Source: Hyphomicrobiaceae bacterium (lineage in GTDB: Bacteria > Pseudomonadota > Alphaproteobacteria > Rhizobiales > Methyloligellaceae). Taken from it: 64,000 bases of DNA. The stretch lies in contig JACKJS010000001.1 of NCBI GenBank assembly GCA_020637815.1, forward strand, positions 310,001-374,000. The letters are read 5' to 3'. Each line of letters opens with the position of its first letter. The stretch's first letter is position 1. The notes under the pieces were generated by a model that was not told the DNA's origin, ran no database searches, and saw nothing but the letters and a program-made list of their open reading frames with translations. Below, piece after piece: positions 1-8,413 of this stretch. The position numbers were made by a program, and so were the translations under genes.

Positions 1-100
1 GGCGTTTTCAGACTATCACGATTCTCGCGGATGAAGCACAGATGCCCCCCCTTGCGCAATGGTTTGGGGGTAACAACTCGCGGCAAATCCGCACGCCGGT
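1..100. other. Window edge, downstream of radA
   Basis: This short stretch lies past the radA stop codon at the left edge. I see no gene start, no strong hairpin with a T-run and no repeat in it. In related genomes cvpA and purF often follow radA, but neither is visible here. Confidence 0.4.
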
Positions 101-1483
101 TCATCCTTCCGGCATGGCGAACCAGGTCACCAGTTCGTCGAGCTGAGACACCGGGTTGAGGACGATGCCTGGTGCACCGCTTTCGGCAGGGGCCTTGTTC
201 GCCGGCGCGACGGCCTGAACGAAGCCGAGCTTGGCCGATTCTTTCAAACGCTGGTCCGTGTGGCCGACTGCGCGGACCGCACCCGTCAGGCTGACTTCTC
301 CGAAATAGACCGTGTCTTCGGGTGCCGCGCGCCCGGTGAAGGAGGAGAGCAGCGCCGCGGCCGCGGCGAGATCGGCGGCGGGCTCGGTCAGCCGCAGTCC
401 GCCGGCGACGTTGAGATAGACGTCGTGGCCGCCGAGACGCACGCCGCACCGTGCTTCCAGGACGGCGAGGAGCATCGAAAGGCGATTCTGGTCCCACCCG
501 ACCACGGCGCGGCGCGGTGTGCCGAGCACGCTTTGCGCCACGAGGCCCTGGATTTCGACGAGGATCGGCCGCGTGCCCTCCATGCCGGCAAAGACCGCCG
601 TTCCGGGCGAGCCCCGATCGGCATCGTTGAGAAAGAGTGCGGACGGGTTGTCCACCTGCCGCAATCCTTCGAGGCGCATCTCGAAGACGCCGATTTCGTC
701 CGTGGGTCCAAAGCGGTTCTTGACGGCTCGGAGGATGCGGAACTGGTGGCCGCTCAGCCCCTCGAAATAGAGGACGGTGTCGACCATGTGCTCGATCACC
801 TTCGGCCCTGCAATTTGCCCGTCCTTGGTGACGTGGCCCACGAGCACCAGCGTCGTCCCGCTCGCCTTCGCGTAGCTGATCAGCGCCGCGGAGCAGCCGC
901 GCAGTTGCGAGATCGTGCCTGGAGCGGATTCGATGCCTTCCGACCATAGCGTTTGTACGGAATCGATCACGACGAGGGCAGGCGGCGGTCCGCTCCCCAA
1001 TGTGGCGATGATATTGGCCACGTTGGTTTCAGTGCCGAGAGCCACCGGCGCGCCGGTAATGCCAAGCCGCGCGGCGCGCATGCGCACTTGTGCCGTGGCT
1101 TCCTCGCCCGAGAGGTAGATGACATTGGCGCCGTCCTGGGCCAGCTCCGCGGCGGCCTGCAGGAGGAGCGTGGACTTGCCGATGCCTGGATCGCCGCCGA
1201 CGAGCACCGCTGCGCCCGGCACCAGGCCCCCGCCCAGCACGCGGTCGAGTTCGGCGATGCCGGTCTTGAGGCGAGGGGCATCCTCCGTCTTGGCATCGAG
1301 CGTCTCGAAGCGCGCCTGGCGGCCCTTGCCGCCTTTGATGGCGACGAGCGCGGGGGTGCCGGCTGGCGTGGCCGCTTCCTCGATGAGGGTGTTCCACTCA
1401 CCGCACGCGGCACATTTCCCAGACCAGCGCGTTGCGACGGCGCCGCAAGATTGGCAGATATAAGCCTTCGATGGTTTCGCCAT
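101..1483 (-). CDS. radA: DNA repair protein RadA (Sms)
   Basis: RadA is a RecA-like ATPase that helps process recombination intermediates and acts in the cytoplasm. The 460-residue product has the expected parts in order: a four-cysteine zinc finger (C10, C13, C24, C27), a Walker A motif GGDPGIGKST at about 96-105, the RadA signature KNRFG at about 255-259, and a C-terminal Lon-protease-like domain without an obvious need for protease activity. Length matches the family. It follows alr on the same strand with a 27-base gap, as in the conserved dnaB-alr-radA order of alphaproteobacteria, so it is probably the last visible gene of that run. Confidence 0.97.
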   Translation of the reverse strand: MAKPSKAYICQSCGAVATRWSGKCAACGEWNTLIEEAATPAGTPALVAIKGGKGRQARFETLDAKTEDAPRLKTGIAELDRVLGGGLVPGAAVLVGGDPGIGKSTLLLQAAAELAQDGANVIYLSGEEATAQVRMRAARLGITGAPVALGTETNVANIIATLGSGPPPALVVIDSVQTLWSEGIESAPGTISQLRGCSAALISYAKASGTTLVLVGHVTKDGQIAGPKVIEHMVDTVLYFEGLSGHQFRILRAVKNRFGPTDEIGVFEMRLEGLRQVDNPSALFLNDADRGSPGTAVFAGMEGTRPILVEIQGLVAQSVLGTPRRAVVGWDQNRLSMLLAVLEARCGVRLGGHDVYLNVAGGLRLTEPAADLAAAAALLSSFTGRAAPEDTVYFGEVSLTGAVRAVGHTDQRLKESAKLGFVQAVAPANKAPAESGAPGIVLNPVSQLDELVTWFAMPEG

Positions 1484-1510
1484 ATTCGTCCGCGTTCTGC
1501 GCGCCCGTCC

Positions 1511-2665
1511 TCAACCGCCGATATAACGGCGCGTGGCGCGGGTGCCGAGGCTGGTCAGGACCTCGTAGTCGATTGTTCCAGCCTGGAGGGCCATGGCATG
1601 GGCGCTGACATTGGGGCCGAGGAGTTCAACCCACGCGCCGCGCTGCGCATAGGCGTCCGGTATGTCGGTGACGTCGACGGCAATAAGGTCCATCGACACG
1701 CGGCCGAGAATGGGCGCTGGATAGGGGCCGAGATAGGCCGTCAGCCCTTCTTCGCCATCGCCTGCGGAGAGCGCCCGGAACAGACCGTCGGCGTAACCGG
1801 CAGCGACGATCCCGATCCGCGTCGGCCGCGTCAGCGTCCGGGTCGCGCCGTAGCCGACGCTTTCGCCTTCCGCAGCGGCGCGGGTTTGAAGGATGCGGCC
1901 CATCAAATGCACCACGGACCGGAACGGGACTTCGCCCTGGCGCTGTGGATGGCCGCCATAGAGCGCGATGCCTGGCCTGACGAGGCCGTAGTGATAGCCG
2001 TGCCCGAGCAAGATACCGGCCGAGTTGGCGAGGCTCGCCAGCGTCTCGGGAAACCGCGCCCGCGCCGTGTCGAAACGTGCGCGCTGGGTCGCATTCTTCG
2101 TGTGGCTGGGATCGTCTGCGCAGGCCAAATGGCTCATCACAAGGGACAGGGTGAACGTCTGCCAGAGTGCGGGAAGATCCAGAATTTCAGCGACTTCCGA
2201 AGCCGAGAGTCCAAGCCGGTTCATGCCTGTGTCGATATGAACGGCGCATGCCAGCGGCTCACGCACGCGCTCGCAATATCCCGCCCACTCGCGGATCTCG
2301 ATGGCGCTGTTGAGCACTGGGCGAAGATCGTTTTTCCGGAAGAGCGGCGCCGTCCCGGCCAGGAGGCCGCTCAAGACATAGATCACCGCGTCCGGAAGCA
2401 GCGCCCGCAGATCGGTCGCCTCGGTGATGGTGGCTACGAAAAAAGTCCGGCAGCCGGCGCGCCACAGAGCAGGTGCCGCCTGCGCCATGCCAAGTCCGTA
2501 GGCATCGGCTTTGACGACGGCAGCGCATTCGGCCTTGGTTGCCCGTTCGCACAAGTCCCGGTAGTTGTCCGCGAGCGCTCCGAGATCGATGGTCAGAATT
2601 GCCGTCTCGTGCGCATCGTTCCCGACCGTCCCCGAGCCATGGGACTGGGTTGCGGGCGATCTCAC
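1511..2665 (-). CDS. alr: Alanine racemase (Alr), GTG start
   Basis: PLP-dependent enzyme that interconverts L- and D-alanine for peptidoglycan. The PLP-binding lysine sits at about K52 in VVKADAYGLG, and the second catalytic residue, a tyrosine, at about Y272 in GYGATR. A longer open frame exists upstream, but it lies inside dnaB. I place the start at a GTG (2665) whose GTGA overlaps the dnaB TGA stop; this gives 384 residues, the usual family length, and implies translational coupling to dnaB. No ATG is available in frame between the dnaB stop and the conserved core, so a GTG start is the simplest reading. Confidence 0.93.
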   Translation of the reverse strand: MRSPATQSHGSGTVGNDAHETAILTIDLGALADNYRDLCERATKAECAAVVKADAYGLGMAQAAPALWRAGCRTFFVATITEATDLRALLPDAVIYVLSGLLAGTAPLFRKNDLRPVLNSAIEIREWAGYCERVREPLACAVHIDTGMNRLGLSASEVAEILDLPALWQTFTLSLVMSHLACADDPSHTKNATQRARFDTARARFPETLASLANSAGILLGHGYHYGLVRPGIALYGGHPQRQGEVPFRSVVHLMGRILQTRAAAEGESVGYGATRTLTRPTRIGIVAAGYADGLFRALSAGDGEEGLTAYLGPYPAPILGRVSMDLIAVDVTDIPDAYAQRGAWVELLGPNVSAHAMALQAGTIDYEVLTSLGTRATRRYIGG

Positions 2666-4152
2666 TCCATGCGTTCCGGCAGACGCTCCGACGCCGCGAG
2701 GTTGGAGAAGCGGGTGTACTCCGGTGAGAACTGAAGCGTCACTGTCCCGGTCGGGCCGTGGCGCTGCTTGCCCACGATCACCTCGGCCTTGCCCATGACC
2801 GCTTCCATGTCCTGTTGCCACTGTCTGTGCTCTTCGGTGTTTTCGCGAGGCTGGCTGCGCTCGAGGTAGTATTCCTCGCGGAACACGAACATTACCACAT
2901 CGGCATCCTGTTCGATCGAGCCCGATTCACGCAAATCGGCAAGCTGCGGACGCTTGTCGTCCCGTTGCTCCACCTGTCTGGAGAGCTGCGAGAGTGCCAG
3001 GATCGGGACGTGAAGCTCCTTGGCCAAAGCCTTCAGCCCGGTGGTGATTTCGGAGACCTCCTGCACGCGGCCTTCTTGGGCACGCCGGGACGATCCCGTT
3101 AAGAGCTGCAGATAATCGACGACGATAAATCCAAGACCCCGCTGCCTTTTTAGACGCCGAGCACGAGCCGCCAGCTGGGCCACGGAGATGCCGCCCGTCT
3201 GGTCGATGAACAGCGGCAGGTTTTGGAGCTCTTGGGAGACTTCGACAATGCGGTCGAACTCGTCCGAGTCGATCCGGCCGCGGCGGATCTTCTCGGAGGA
3301 AATCTGCGATTGCTCGGAGATGATACGGGTGGCGAGCTGCTCCGCCGACATTTCCAAGGAGAAGAAGCCAACCACCGCGCCGTCCATCGTGTCGCCGGTT
3401 TGCGGGTCGGCGGCATGGGCCTTGGCGACATGGTAGGCGATGTTCGTGGCGAGCGCCGTCTTACCCATGGAAGGACGTCCGGCAAGAATGACGAGGTCAG
3501 AGGCCTGAAGGCCGCCCATGCGCTGGTCGAGATCGGCGAAGCCCGTCGCAATACCGGAGAGTCCCCCGTCGCGCCGGTAGGCGTTGGCGGCCATGTCGAT
3601 CGCGTCGGTGAGGGCGGAGGAGAACGGCTCGAAACCGGCGCCGTATTTGCCGGTCTCCGCGAGTTCGTAAAGCCGCTGCTCGGCGTCCTCGATCTGCGCC
3701 GAGGGTTCCGCATCGATCGGAGAATCGTAGGCCGTGTTGACCATCGCCTCGCCGATATCGATCAACTGCCGGCGCACCGCCAAATCGTACACCGTGCGGC
3801 CGTAGTCTTCCGCGTTGATGATCGTGGTGGCGTTCGCGGCCAGCCGTCCCAGATATTGTGGAACGGTGAGATCGCCGACTTCCGGGTCGGACTGGAAAAA
3901 CGTCTTGAGCGTAATGGGCGTGGCCCGCTTGCCGCCCATGATGAGCTTCGCCGCGCTCTCGAAGATGCGTCCGTGGAGCGGATCGAAGAAATGGTCCGGT
4001 TTGAGGAAGCTGGAGACCCGGTCCAGAGCCTCGTTGTTTACGAGGATGGCGCCGAGCAGGGCTTGCTCGGCCTCCAGATTATTGGGCGCTTCGCGATAAT
4101 CACCGCTCTCCGGGAGGGGCTCTTGGGGCGTCTGGCGAATCAATGCGGTCAT
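2662..4152 (-). CDS. dnaB: Replicative DNA helicase DnaB
   Basis: Hexameric 5'-3' helicase of the replication fork. The 496-residue protein shows the N-terminal DnaB domain (about 25-125, NNLEAEQALLGAIL), a linker, and the RecA-like motor with Walker A GRPSMGKT at about 225-232 and the Walker B region IVVDYLQLL. Length and motifs are standard and there is no intein. Its stop codon overlaps the GTG start proposed for alr. Upstream lies cfa rather than rplI, which is its usual neighbour in Rhizobiales. Confidence 0.98.
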   Translation of the reverse strand: MTALIRQTPQEPLPESGDYREAPNNLEAEQALLGAILVNNEALDRVSSFLKPDHFFDPLHGRIFESAAKLIMGGKRATPITLKTFFQSDPEVGDLTVPQYLGRLAANATTIINAEDYGRTVYDLAVRRQLIDIGEAMVNTAYDSPIDAEPSAQIEDAEQRLYELAETGKYGAGFEPFSSALTDAIDMAANAYRRDGGLSGIATGFADLDQRMGGLQASDLVILAGRPSMGKTALATNIAYHVAKAHAADPQTGDTMDGAVVGFFSLEMSAEQLATRIISEQSQISSEKIRRGRIDSDEFDRIVEVSQELQNLPLFIDQTGGISVAQLAARARRLKRQRGLGFIVVDYLQLLTGSSRRAQEGRVQEVSEITTGLKALAKELHVPILALSQLSRQVEQRDDKRPQLADLRESGSIEQDADVVMFVFREEYYLERSQPRENTEEHRQWQQDMEAVMGKAEVIVGKQRHGPTGTVTLQFSPEYTRFSNLAASERLPERME

Positions 4153-4245
4153 GCCGAAGAGTAGCGAATTGTCAGAGGCCGGATAGGTGGAGGCCCTGTG
4201 AACATCGGGGAGATCGTCGCTGAACTCACAGCTTCCCGGGATGGG

Positions 4246-5505
4246 CTAGTGGGCCGACCTCTGGGTTCGCGAACGGGAGGGCTCACCCTTACGGACATTC
4301 AGCTCGCGCTCGCGGTCGAACATGTAATCGCGCGTGATGGGTAGGGCATTAAGGCTCTTGGCCAACTGAATCTGGAAGACCATCAGGTTCTGATAGCGGA
4401 ACCCCGTCTCCGAGGAGGCGAGGTACATTTCCCACATGCGGCAGAAGCGCTCTCCGAACTTGTCCGATGCCGTATGCCAGGCGGCACGGAATCGCTGGCG
4501 CCAATGGCGCAACGTCATTGCATAGTGCAGCCGCAGGATTTCTATATCCGTGACCAACAACCCTTCATGCTCGACCGCAGGCACGACTTCGCTCAGGGAC
4601 GGGATGTAGCCCCCAGGGAAGATATACTTGGCGATGAAAGGATTGGTCGCGGTCGGCGGATCGAATTGGCCGATCGAGTGGAGCAGGGCGACGCCTTCGT
4701 CGGCAAGCAGGTTGTTCACACTCTCGAAGAAGCGCCGGTAATGGGCAGAGCCCACATGCTCGAACATGCCGACGGAGACGATGCGGTCGAACTTGCCTTG
4801 GAGATCGCGATAGTCGCAAAGCTCGAAATTGACCGCATTCGTCAGACCTTCGGCCTGCGCGCGCTCCTGCGCGATCTTCAGCTGTTCCTCGCTTAGCGTG
4901 ATGCCCGTCACGTCTACACGGGCAGTCTTGGCAAGATAGAGTGCCAAGCCGCCCCAGCCCGAGCCGATGTCGAGCACGCGCATTCCATCGGAAAGATTGA
5001 GCTTGGATGCGATGTGCCGCTTCTTGGCGATCTGAGCGTCGTCCAGGGACATGCCGTCTTCCTCGAAATACGCGCAGGAATATTGCCTGTCCGGATCTAG
5101 GAAGAGGTCGTAAAGCGAGCCGTCGATGTCGTAGTGGTAGGCGACGTTTTGTTTGGATCGTCCCACGGGGTTGTAGTGCTGCAGGCGCCGCGTCACCTCT
5201 TGCACGAAGTCGATGGCATGCAGCCAACCCGGCCGCTGCAGCTTTGAGACGTTGACCAGCAGAACCTCGAGAAAGTCGTAGATGGTGCCTTTCTCGAGTA
5301 TGAGCCGTCCGTCCATGTAAGCTTCGCCGATGCCAAGGGACGGGCTCAGGGCGAGCCGCCATTCGGTGCGTTTGTCGGTAATGCGGACAATGATGGGAGT
5401 ACCAGTGCGGTCGCCGAATTCGTGAACACGGCCGTCCGCGCCAACGACCTTCAAATCGCCGGTCCCTATGGTCCGCTGAAGAACATAGACGAGCGGTCGA
5501 AACAT
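4246..5505 (-). CDS. cfa: Cyclopropane-fatty-acyl-phospholipid synthase
   Basis: Transfers a methylene group from S-adenosylmethionine to cis double bonds of membrane phospholipid acyl chains, usually in stationary phase or acid stress. The 419-residue product has the SAM-binding motif VLDIGSGWGG at about 177-186, the preceding family signature YSCAYF at about 142-147, and a C-terminal lipid-binding part. It could also be a closely related methyltransferase of the CFA/mycolic-acid family, but length and motifs fit Cfa. It sits between rplI and dnaB, where many relatives have no gene, and is separated from rplI by a large inverted repeat, so it probably has its own promoter. Confidence 0.92.
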   Translation of the reverse strand: MFRPLVYVLQRTIGTGDLKVVGADGRVHEFGDRTGTPIIVRITDKRTEWRLALSPSLGIGEAYMDGRLILEKGTIYDFLEVLLVNVSKLQRPGWLHAIDFVQEVTRRLQHYNPVGRSKQNVAYHYDIDGSLYDLFLDPDRQYSCAYFEEDGMSLDDAQIAKKRHIASKLNLSDGMRVLDIGSGWGGLALYLAKTARVDVTGITLSEEQLKIAQERAQAEGLTNAVNFELCDYRDLQGKFDRIVSVGMFEHVGSAHYRRFFESVNNLLADEGVALLHSIGQFDPPTATNPFIAKYIFPGGYIPSLSEVVPAVEHEGLLVTDIEILRLHYAMTLRHWRQRFRAAWHTASDKFGERFCRMWEMYLASSETGFRYQNLMVFQIQLAKSLNALPITRDYMFDRERELNVRKGEPSRSRTQRSAH

Positions 5506-5571
5506 CTCACTTCTCTTGCCGAATCGTTGCTTCGAGTCCGAGATTCACCGTCGTTACGGTCCAACTATCCT

Positions 5572-5614
5572 AGGAATAGGAGGCAGGTGAGACAACAGCC
5601 TGCCTCCTATTCCT
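5572..5614 (-). terminator. 16-bp perfect inverted repeat between rplI and cfa
   Basis: Two 16-base arms (5572-5587 and 5599-5614) are perfect reverse complements around an 11-base loop. The element lies 17 bases past the rplI stop, where a terminator of the rpsF-rpsR-DUF2232-rplI operon would be expected. No clear T-run follows on the minus strand, so it could instead be a processing or stabilising hairpin, or one copy of a dispersed palindromic repeat. Confidence 0.5.
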
Positions 5615-5631
5615 TAAGCCTTAATGTCGCA

Positions 5632-6255
5632 CTAGGCAGATGTTTCGCGGTCGTCCGCAGACGTATCGTTCTCGTCGGAGTGCTCTTCCTCGGGCGCCAC
5701 GCCTTCCTCGAAAAGCGCTTCGCCGGCCGCGAGGGCTTCGGCGGCTTCCTCTTCCTCGTCCGTGCGCTCCTGCGTGACGTCTTCGCCGCGGGCTTGGCGC
5801 TTTGCTTCGTCGTCGGTGCGCGCGACGTTCACCGTCACGGTCGGCACGACTTCGCCATGAAGGGCGACGCGCACCTCGTGAAGGCCAAGCGTCTTGATCG
5901 GCTTATCGAGGAGAACCTGGCGGCGTTCGATGGAGAAGCCGCCGTCGGTTACGGCGATCGCGATGTCGCGGGTCGAAACAGAGCCGTAGAGCTGACCGTT
6001 GTCGCCGGCCTGACGGATGACGACGAAGCTCTCTCCACCGAGCCTTCCGGCTACGGCCTCGGCATCGGTCTTGCGCTCCAGATCACGGGCTTCGAGCTGG
6101 GAACGCTCATTCTCGAAATGGGCGCGATTGGCTTCCGTGGCACGGAGTGCCTTGCCCTGCGGCAACAGAAAATTGCGCGCGTAGCCGTCCTTGACTTTGA
6201 CCACATCGCCGATTTGTCCAAGGCGCCCAATGCGCTCGAGCAGTATGACTTCCAT
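5632..6255 (-). CDS. rplI: 50S ribosomal protein L9
   Basis: Binds 23S rRNA at the base of the L1 stalk. The N-terminal domain begins MEVILLERIGRLGQIGD and is followed by the long helix and the C-terminal domain. At 207 residues it is longer than the roughly 150-residue E. coli protein because of an acidic, Glu-rich tail from about residue 155 on; such tails occur in rhizobial L9. A good Shine-Dalgarno (AAGGAG) lies upstream of the ATG in the 33-base gap to the DUF2232 gene. It ends the ribosomal operon. Confidence 0.97.
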   Translation of the reverse strand: MEVILLERIGRLGQIGDVVKVKDGYARNFLLPQGKALRATEANRAHFENERSQLEARDLERKTDAEAVAGRLGGESFVVIRQAGDNGQLYGSVSTRDIAIAVTDGGFSIERRQVLLDKPIKTLGLHEVRVALHGEVVPTVTVNVARTDDEAKRQARGEDVTQERTDEEEEAAEALAAGEALFEEGVAPEEEHSDENDTSADDRETSA

Positions 6256-6288
6256 TGTGCAATACTCCTTATTGTCGGTACGTAAGAT

Positions 6289-7263
6289 TCATGTGCCGTT
6301 GCCGGTGCCTCCCGAACGTGCCGCGGCGGCGCCACGGGCGCGCGAGCCGAACAGGGGTTCGCCCAGGCCGATAATGGCGATGATGATCGCGACCCAGCCG
6401 AGAAGCAGAATTGCGAGATACACGACCGCCAGCAGAACCGTGCGGAACGGCATGCCAAGCGTATAAAAATGAATGACTGCGAGACCCTGCAGCACATAGG
6501 CGAACAGAAACGCTCCGGCGAATGCGGCTCCGACCAGGCCGAGAATTCCGGGGAGGAACGACGCGGCCAGCGACGCGGCGAACGCAACCACCATTGCATT
6601 TGGAATTTCGAGGGCGTGAAGGTCGGGCCAGGGCCGTATGGCGTGGCCCGATGCGCGCGCGATGGTTCCAGCGAACCATACGTTCAACAGACCGATGGTG
6701 AGCCAGACGATGGCCATCATCGCGGGAAGCAGTTGCGTCAGGACGGCTCTGAGCTTCTCGGCCACCTCGGGCGTCCAGACCTCGTTGTCCTTTCCCACCG
6801 CGTCGTGAATGATCGGCATCATCTGGTCGACCGAGGCTTGGTAGCGGGCCATGTCCGGGCCGAGGAGCAGCACGACCATGGTGGCGACGAGCCCGCCCAT
6901 GATGGCAGCCGCCGCAACGAGGCGCCCGACCGGATACCAAGCGACGATCTGAGCCGCTTTATTCTCCGGATCGGGAAACGTCCGCGACTGGAGGATCAGG
7001 TGGACGAGCACCACGGACGGCGCAGCGATGGACACGGCGTAAACGAGGCCCGGTGCGGCACCTAGAAACAAGATCGCGAGGACAGTAGCGACAAGGCCGC
7101 CAAGCCCGGCGGCGGGCCGGCCCCAACCGAGACCCGCCAGACAGAGGGGCAGCGGGGCGAGATAGAGGATCAATTCGGCGAGCGCAGCCGAGACCACGGC
7201 GGAACCGAATAGGGCCGCTGATACCAGGCCCGCGCCTGCGCCTATGAAAAGATGTGCCGGCAT
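6289..7263 (-). CDS. DUF2232 multi-pass membrane protein
   Basis: The 324-residue product is almost wholly hydrophobic, with about eight predicted membrane segments (for example around 10-30, 32-52, 55-75, 105-130, 180-205 and several near the C-terminus). It looks like the DUF2232 family (related to YybS), whose function is not established. It lies between rpsR and rplI, the position this family commonly holds in alphaproteobacteria. Its role in or near ribosomal operons remains unexplained; conserved placement may only reflect co-expression. Confidence 0.88.
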   Translation of the reverse strand: MPAHLFIGAGAGLVSAALFGSAVVSAALAELILYLAPLPLCLAGLGWGRPAAGLGGLVATVLAILFLGAAPGLVYAVSIAAPSVVLVHLILQSRTFPDPENKAAQIVAWYPVGRLVAAAAIMGGLVATMVVLLLGPDMARYQASVDQMMPIIHDAVGKDNEVWTPEVAEKLRAVLTQLLPAMMAIVWLTIGLLNVWFAGTIARASGHAIRPWPDLHALEIPNAMVVAFAASLAASFLPGILGLVGAAFAGAFLFAYVLQGLAVIHFYTLGMPFRTVLLAVVYLAILLLGWVAIIIAIIGLGEPLFGSRARGAAAARSGGTGNGT

Positions 7264-7368
7264 TGGTCTCGCTGTCCCGCCTCCTTCCAGGTGCGGTTAG
7301 GGGAGGGCGCGATGCCCACCCCAACTTTCGATCGGTTCTGTTTCGGGCCCAGAGGCCCAGGCCCCGCT

Positions 7369-7614
7369 CTATTGAATGAGGTAGGGCAACAGGCCGAGGA
7401 AACGCGCCCGCTTGATGGCGCGCGCCAGTTCACGCTGCTTCTTGGCGGAGACGGCCGTGATACGGCTCGGCACCATCTTGCCGCGCTCCGAAACGTAGCG
7501 CTGCAGCAGCCTGACGTCCTTGTAGTCGATCTTCGGTGCTTTATCGCCGGAGAACGGGCAGGTCTTGCGCCGGCGGTAGAACGGGCGGCGGGCTTGGATC
7601 GTGGTCGTGCTCAT
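7369..7614 (-). CDS. rpsR: 30S ribosomal protein S18
   Basis: Small-subunit protein that binds as a heterodimer with S6. The 81-residue sequence carries the standard core (DYKDVRLLQRYVSERGK) and ends with the basic KRARFLGLLPY segment. Its ATG shares one base with the rpsF stop (TAATG), so the two partners are translationally coupled, which fits equimolar synthesis. Confidence 0.97.
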   Translation of the reverse strand: MSTTTIQARRPFYRRRKTCPFSGDKAPKIDYKDVRLLQRYVSERGKMVPSRITAVSAKKQRELARAIKRARFLGLLPYLIQ

Positions 7615-8063
7615 TAGGAATCGTCCTCCTCATCGCCCGAATGGTCGCGACCCAGAGCCGGACCTCCATCGCGATCGCGCGGGCCGCGATCCTGATCGCG
7701 GTCGCGGCGCGGACCGCGTCGGCCGTCGCGTTCGTCGCGGTCGGACCGGCGCATCATGGCGGAGGGCGCGGTTTCGTGCTCATCGACGCGAATAGTCAGG
7801 AAGCGGATCACGTCCGTGGACAGGCCCATCTGGCGCTCCATCTCGGCGACGGCCTCATGCGGCGCGTCGATGTTCATGAGCGTGTAGTGGGCCTTCCGGT
7901 TCTTCTTGATCCGGTAGGTCAGGGACTTCAGCCCCCAATACTCGGTCTTACCGACCGATCCGCCATTTTCCTCGATGAGGGCGCGGAATGTGTCGAGCAG
8001 GCCTTCGACCTGCTGCGTCGAAACGTCCTGGCGCGCCAGGAACACGTGTTCATAGAGAGGCAT
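7614..8063 (-). CDS. rpsF: 30S ribosomal protein S6
   Basis: Partner of S18 in the platform of the 30S subunit. The 149-residue protein has the S6 ferredoxin-like core (MPLYEHVFLARQDVS to about residue 100) followed by a charged Arg/Asp-repeat tail of about 45 residues, longer than in E. coli but common in Rhizobiales. A strong Shine-Dalgarno (AAGGAAAGG) precedes the ATG by a few bases and can pair with an upstream leader segment (see the leader entry). First gene of the S6-S18-DUF2232-L9 operon. Confidence 0.97.
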   Translation of the reverse strand: MPLYEHVFLARQDVSTQQVEGLLDTFRALIEENGGSVGKTEYWGLKSLTYRIKKNRKAHYTLMNIDAPHEAVAEMERQMGLSTDVIRFLTIRVDEHETAPSAMMRRSDRDERDGRRGPRRDRDQDRGPRDRDGGPALGRDHSGDEEDDS

Positions 8064-8267
8064 AATGTGCCTTTCCTTCTACTTCGTTGCCCCGGCGCGA
8101 AGCCTCGTCATGGGCGCTATGAAGGAAAGGCCCAAGAATTAGCTCTCGAGAGCGCAAGCCCAGAAGAGCGGAGACACGGGAGGGCGGATTTCTCCTGCCG
8201 CTAGACCCAAAACCTAGGTCCGTAAGCGGTCCTCCGTTCAGCCTCCGACCGGAGCGGTTGCTGGAAG
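8064..8267 (-). promoter_or_regulatory. rpsF mRNA leader with Shine-Dalgarno-sequestering hairpin
   Basis: On the minus strand the rpsF Shine-Dalgarno region (8069-8079) is perfectly complementary over 11 bases to 8121-8131. The 41-base loop between them contains a second hairpin (5-bp stem 8082-8086 with 8098-8102) whose 11-base loop includes CCGG. A 12-base palindrome, GCTCTCGAGAGC, lies at 8142-8153. The arrangement would hide the ribosome site. S6:S18 is known in other bacteria to bind its own leader at a hairpin with an exposed CCG, so this is a plausible autoregulatory site; that function is inferred. Confidence 0.55.
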
Positions 8268-8273
8268 CTGGGC

Positions 8274-8301
8274 TTTATAGTGGTTTGGACCGGGTTTGCA
8301 A
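8274..8301 (-). promoter_or_regulatory. Predicted sigma-70-type promoter for rpsF operon
   Basis: Minus-strand -35 TTGCAA (8296-8301) and -10 TATAAA (8274-8279) are separated by 16 bases. The -10 is close to consensus. Transcription would start near 8267 and give a leader of about 200 bases before rpsF. Confidence 0.5.
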
Positions 8302-8346
8302 GGCAAATGGCGGCGGAGTCCATAGAGGGCGCATGCACGCACCGGC

Positions 8347-8352
8347 TTGACA
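8347..8352 (+). promoter_or_regulatory. Candidate -35 element of fabD
   Basis: A perfect TTGACA lies 62 bases before the fabD ATG. The expected -10 window (about 8369-8375) holds only GTCTTT, so this is a half-supported promoter. Confidence 0.25.
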
Positions 8353-8413
8353 GGGCAGAATGAAACGGTGTCTTTGGCGACCTTCCGATAACAACGCGCC
8401 TTCTTTCACAATA

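Larger units (their letters stand above)
8064..8413. other. Divergent intergenic region rpsF / fabD
   Basis: This 350-base gap holds no convincing gene. Its left part is the structured rpsF leader and the rpsF promoter on the minus strand. On the plus strand TTGACA at 8347-8352 is a candidate -35 for fabD, but no good -10 is found at a normal distance. No clear Shine-Dalgarno precedes the fabD ATG. Confidence 0.6.

Noticed and set aside
953..2734. Long open frame on the plus strand opposite radA and alr
   Set aside because: It mirrors the codon structure of two clear genes on the other strand, has no family motif and is rich in Arg, Gly and Ala as expected of an antisense frame in GC-rich DNA.
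2666..2821. Longer alr reading from 2821
   Set aside because: The extra 52 residues lie inside dnaB, are Gly/Arg-rich and have no match to alanine racemase.
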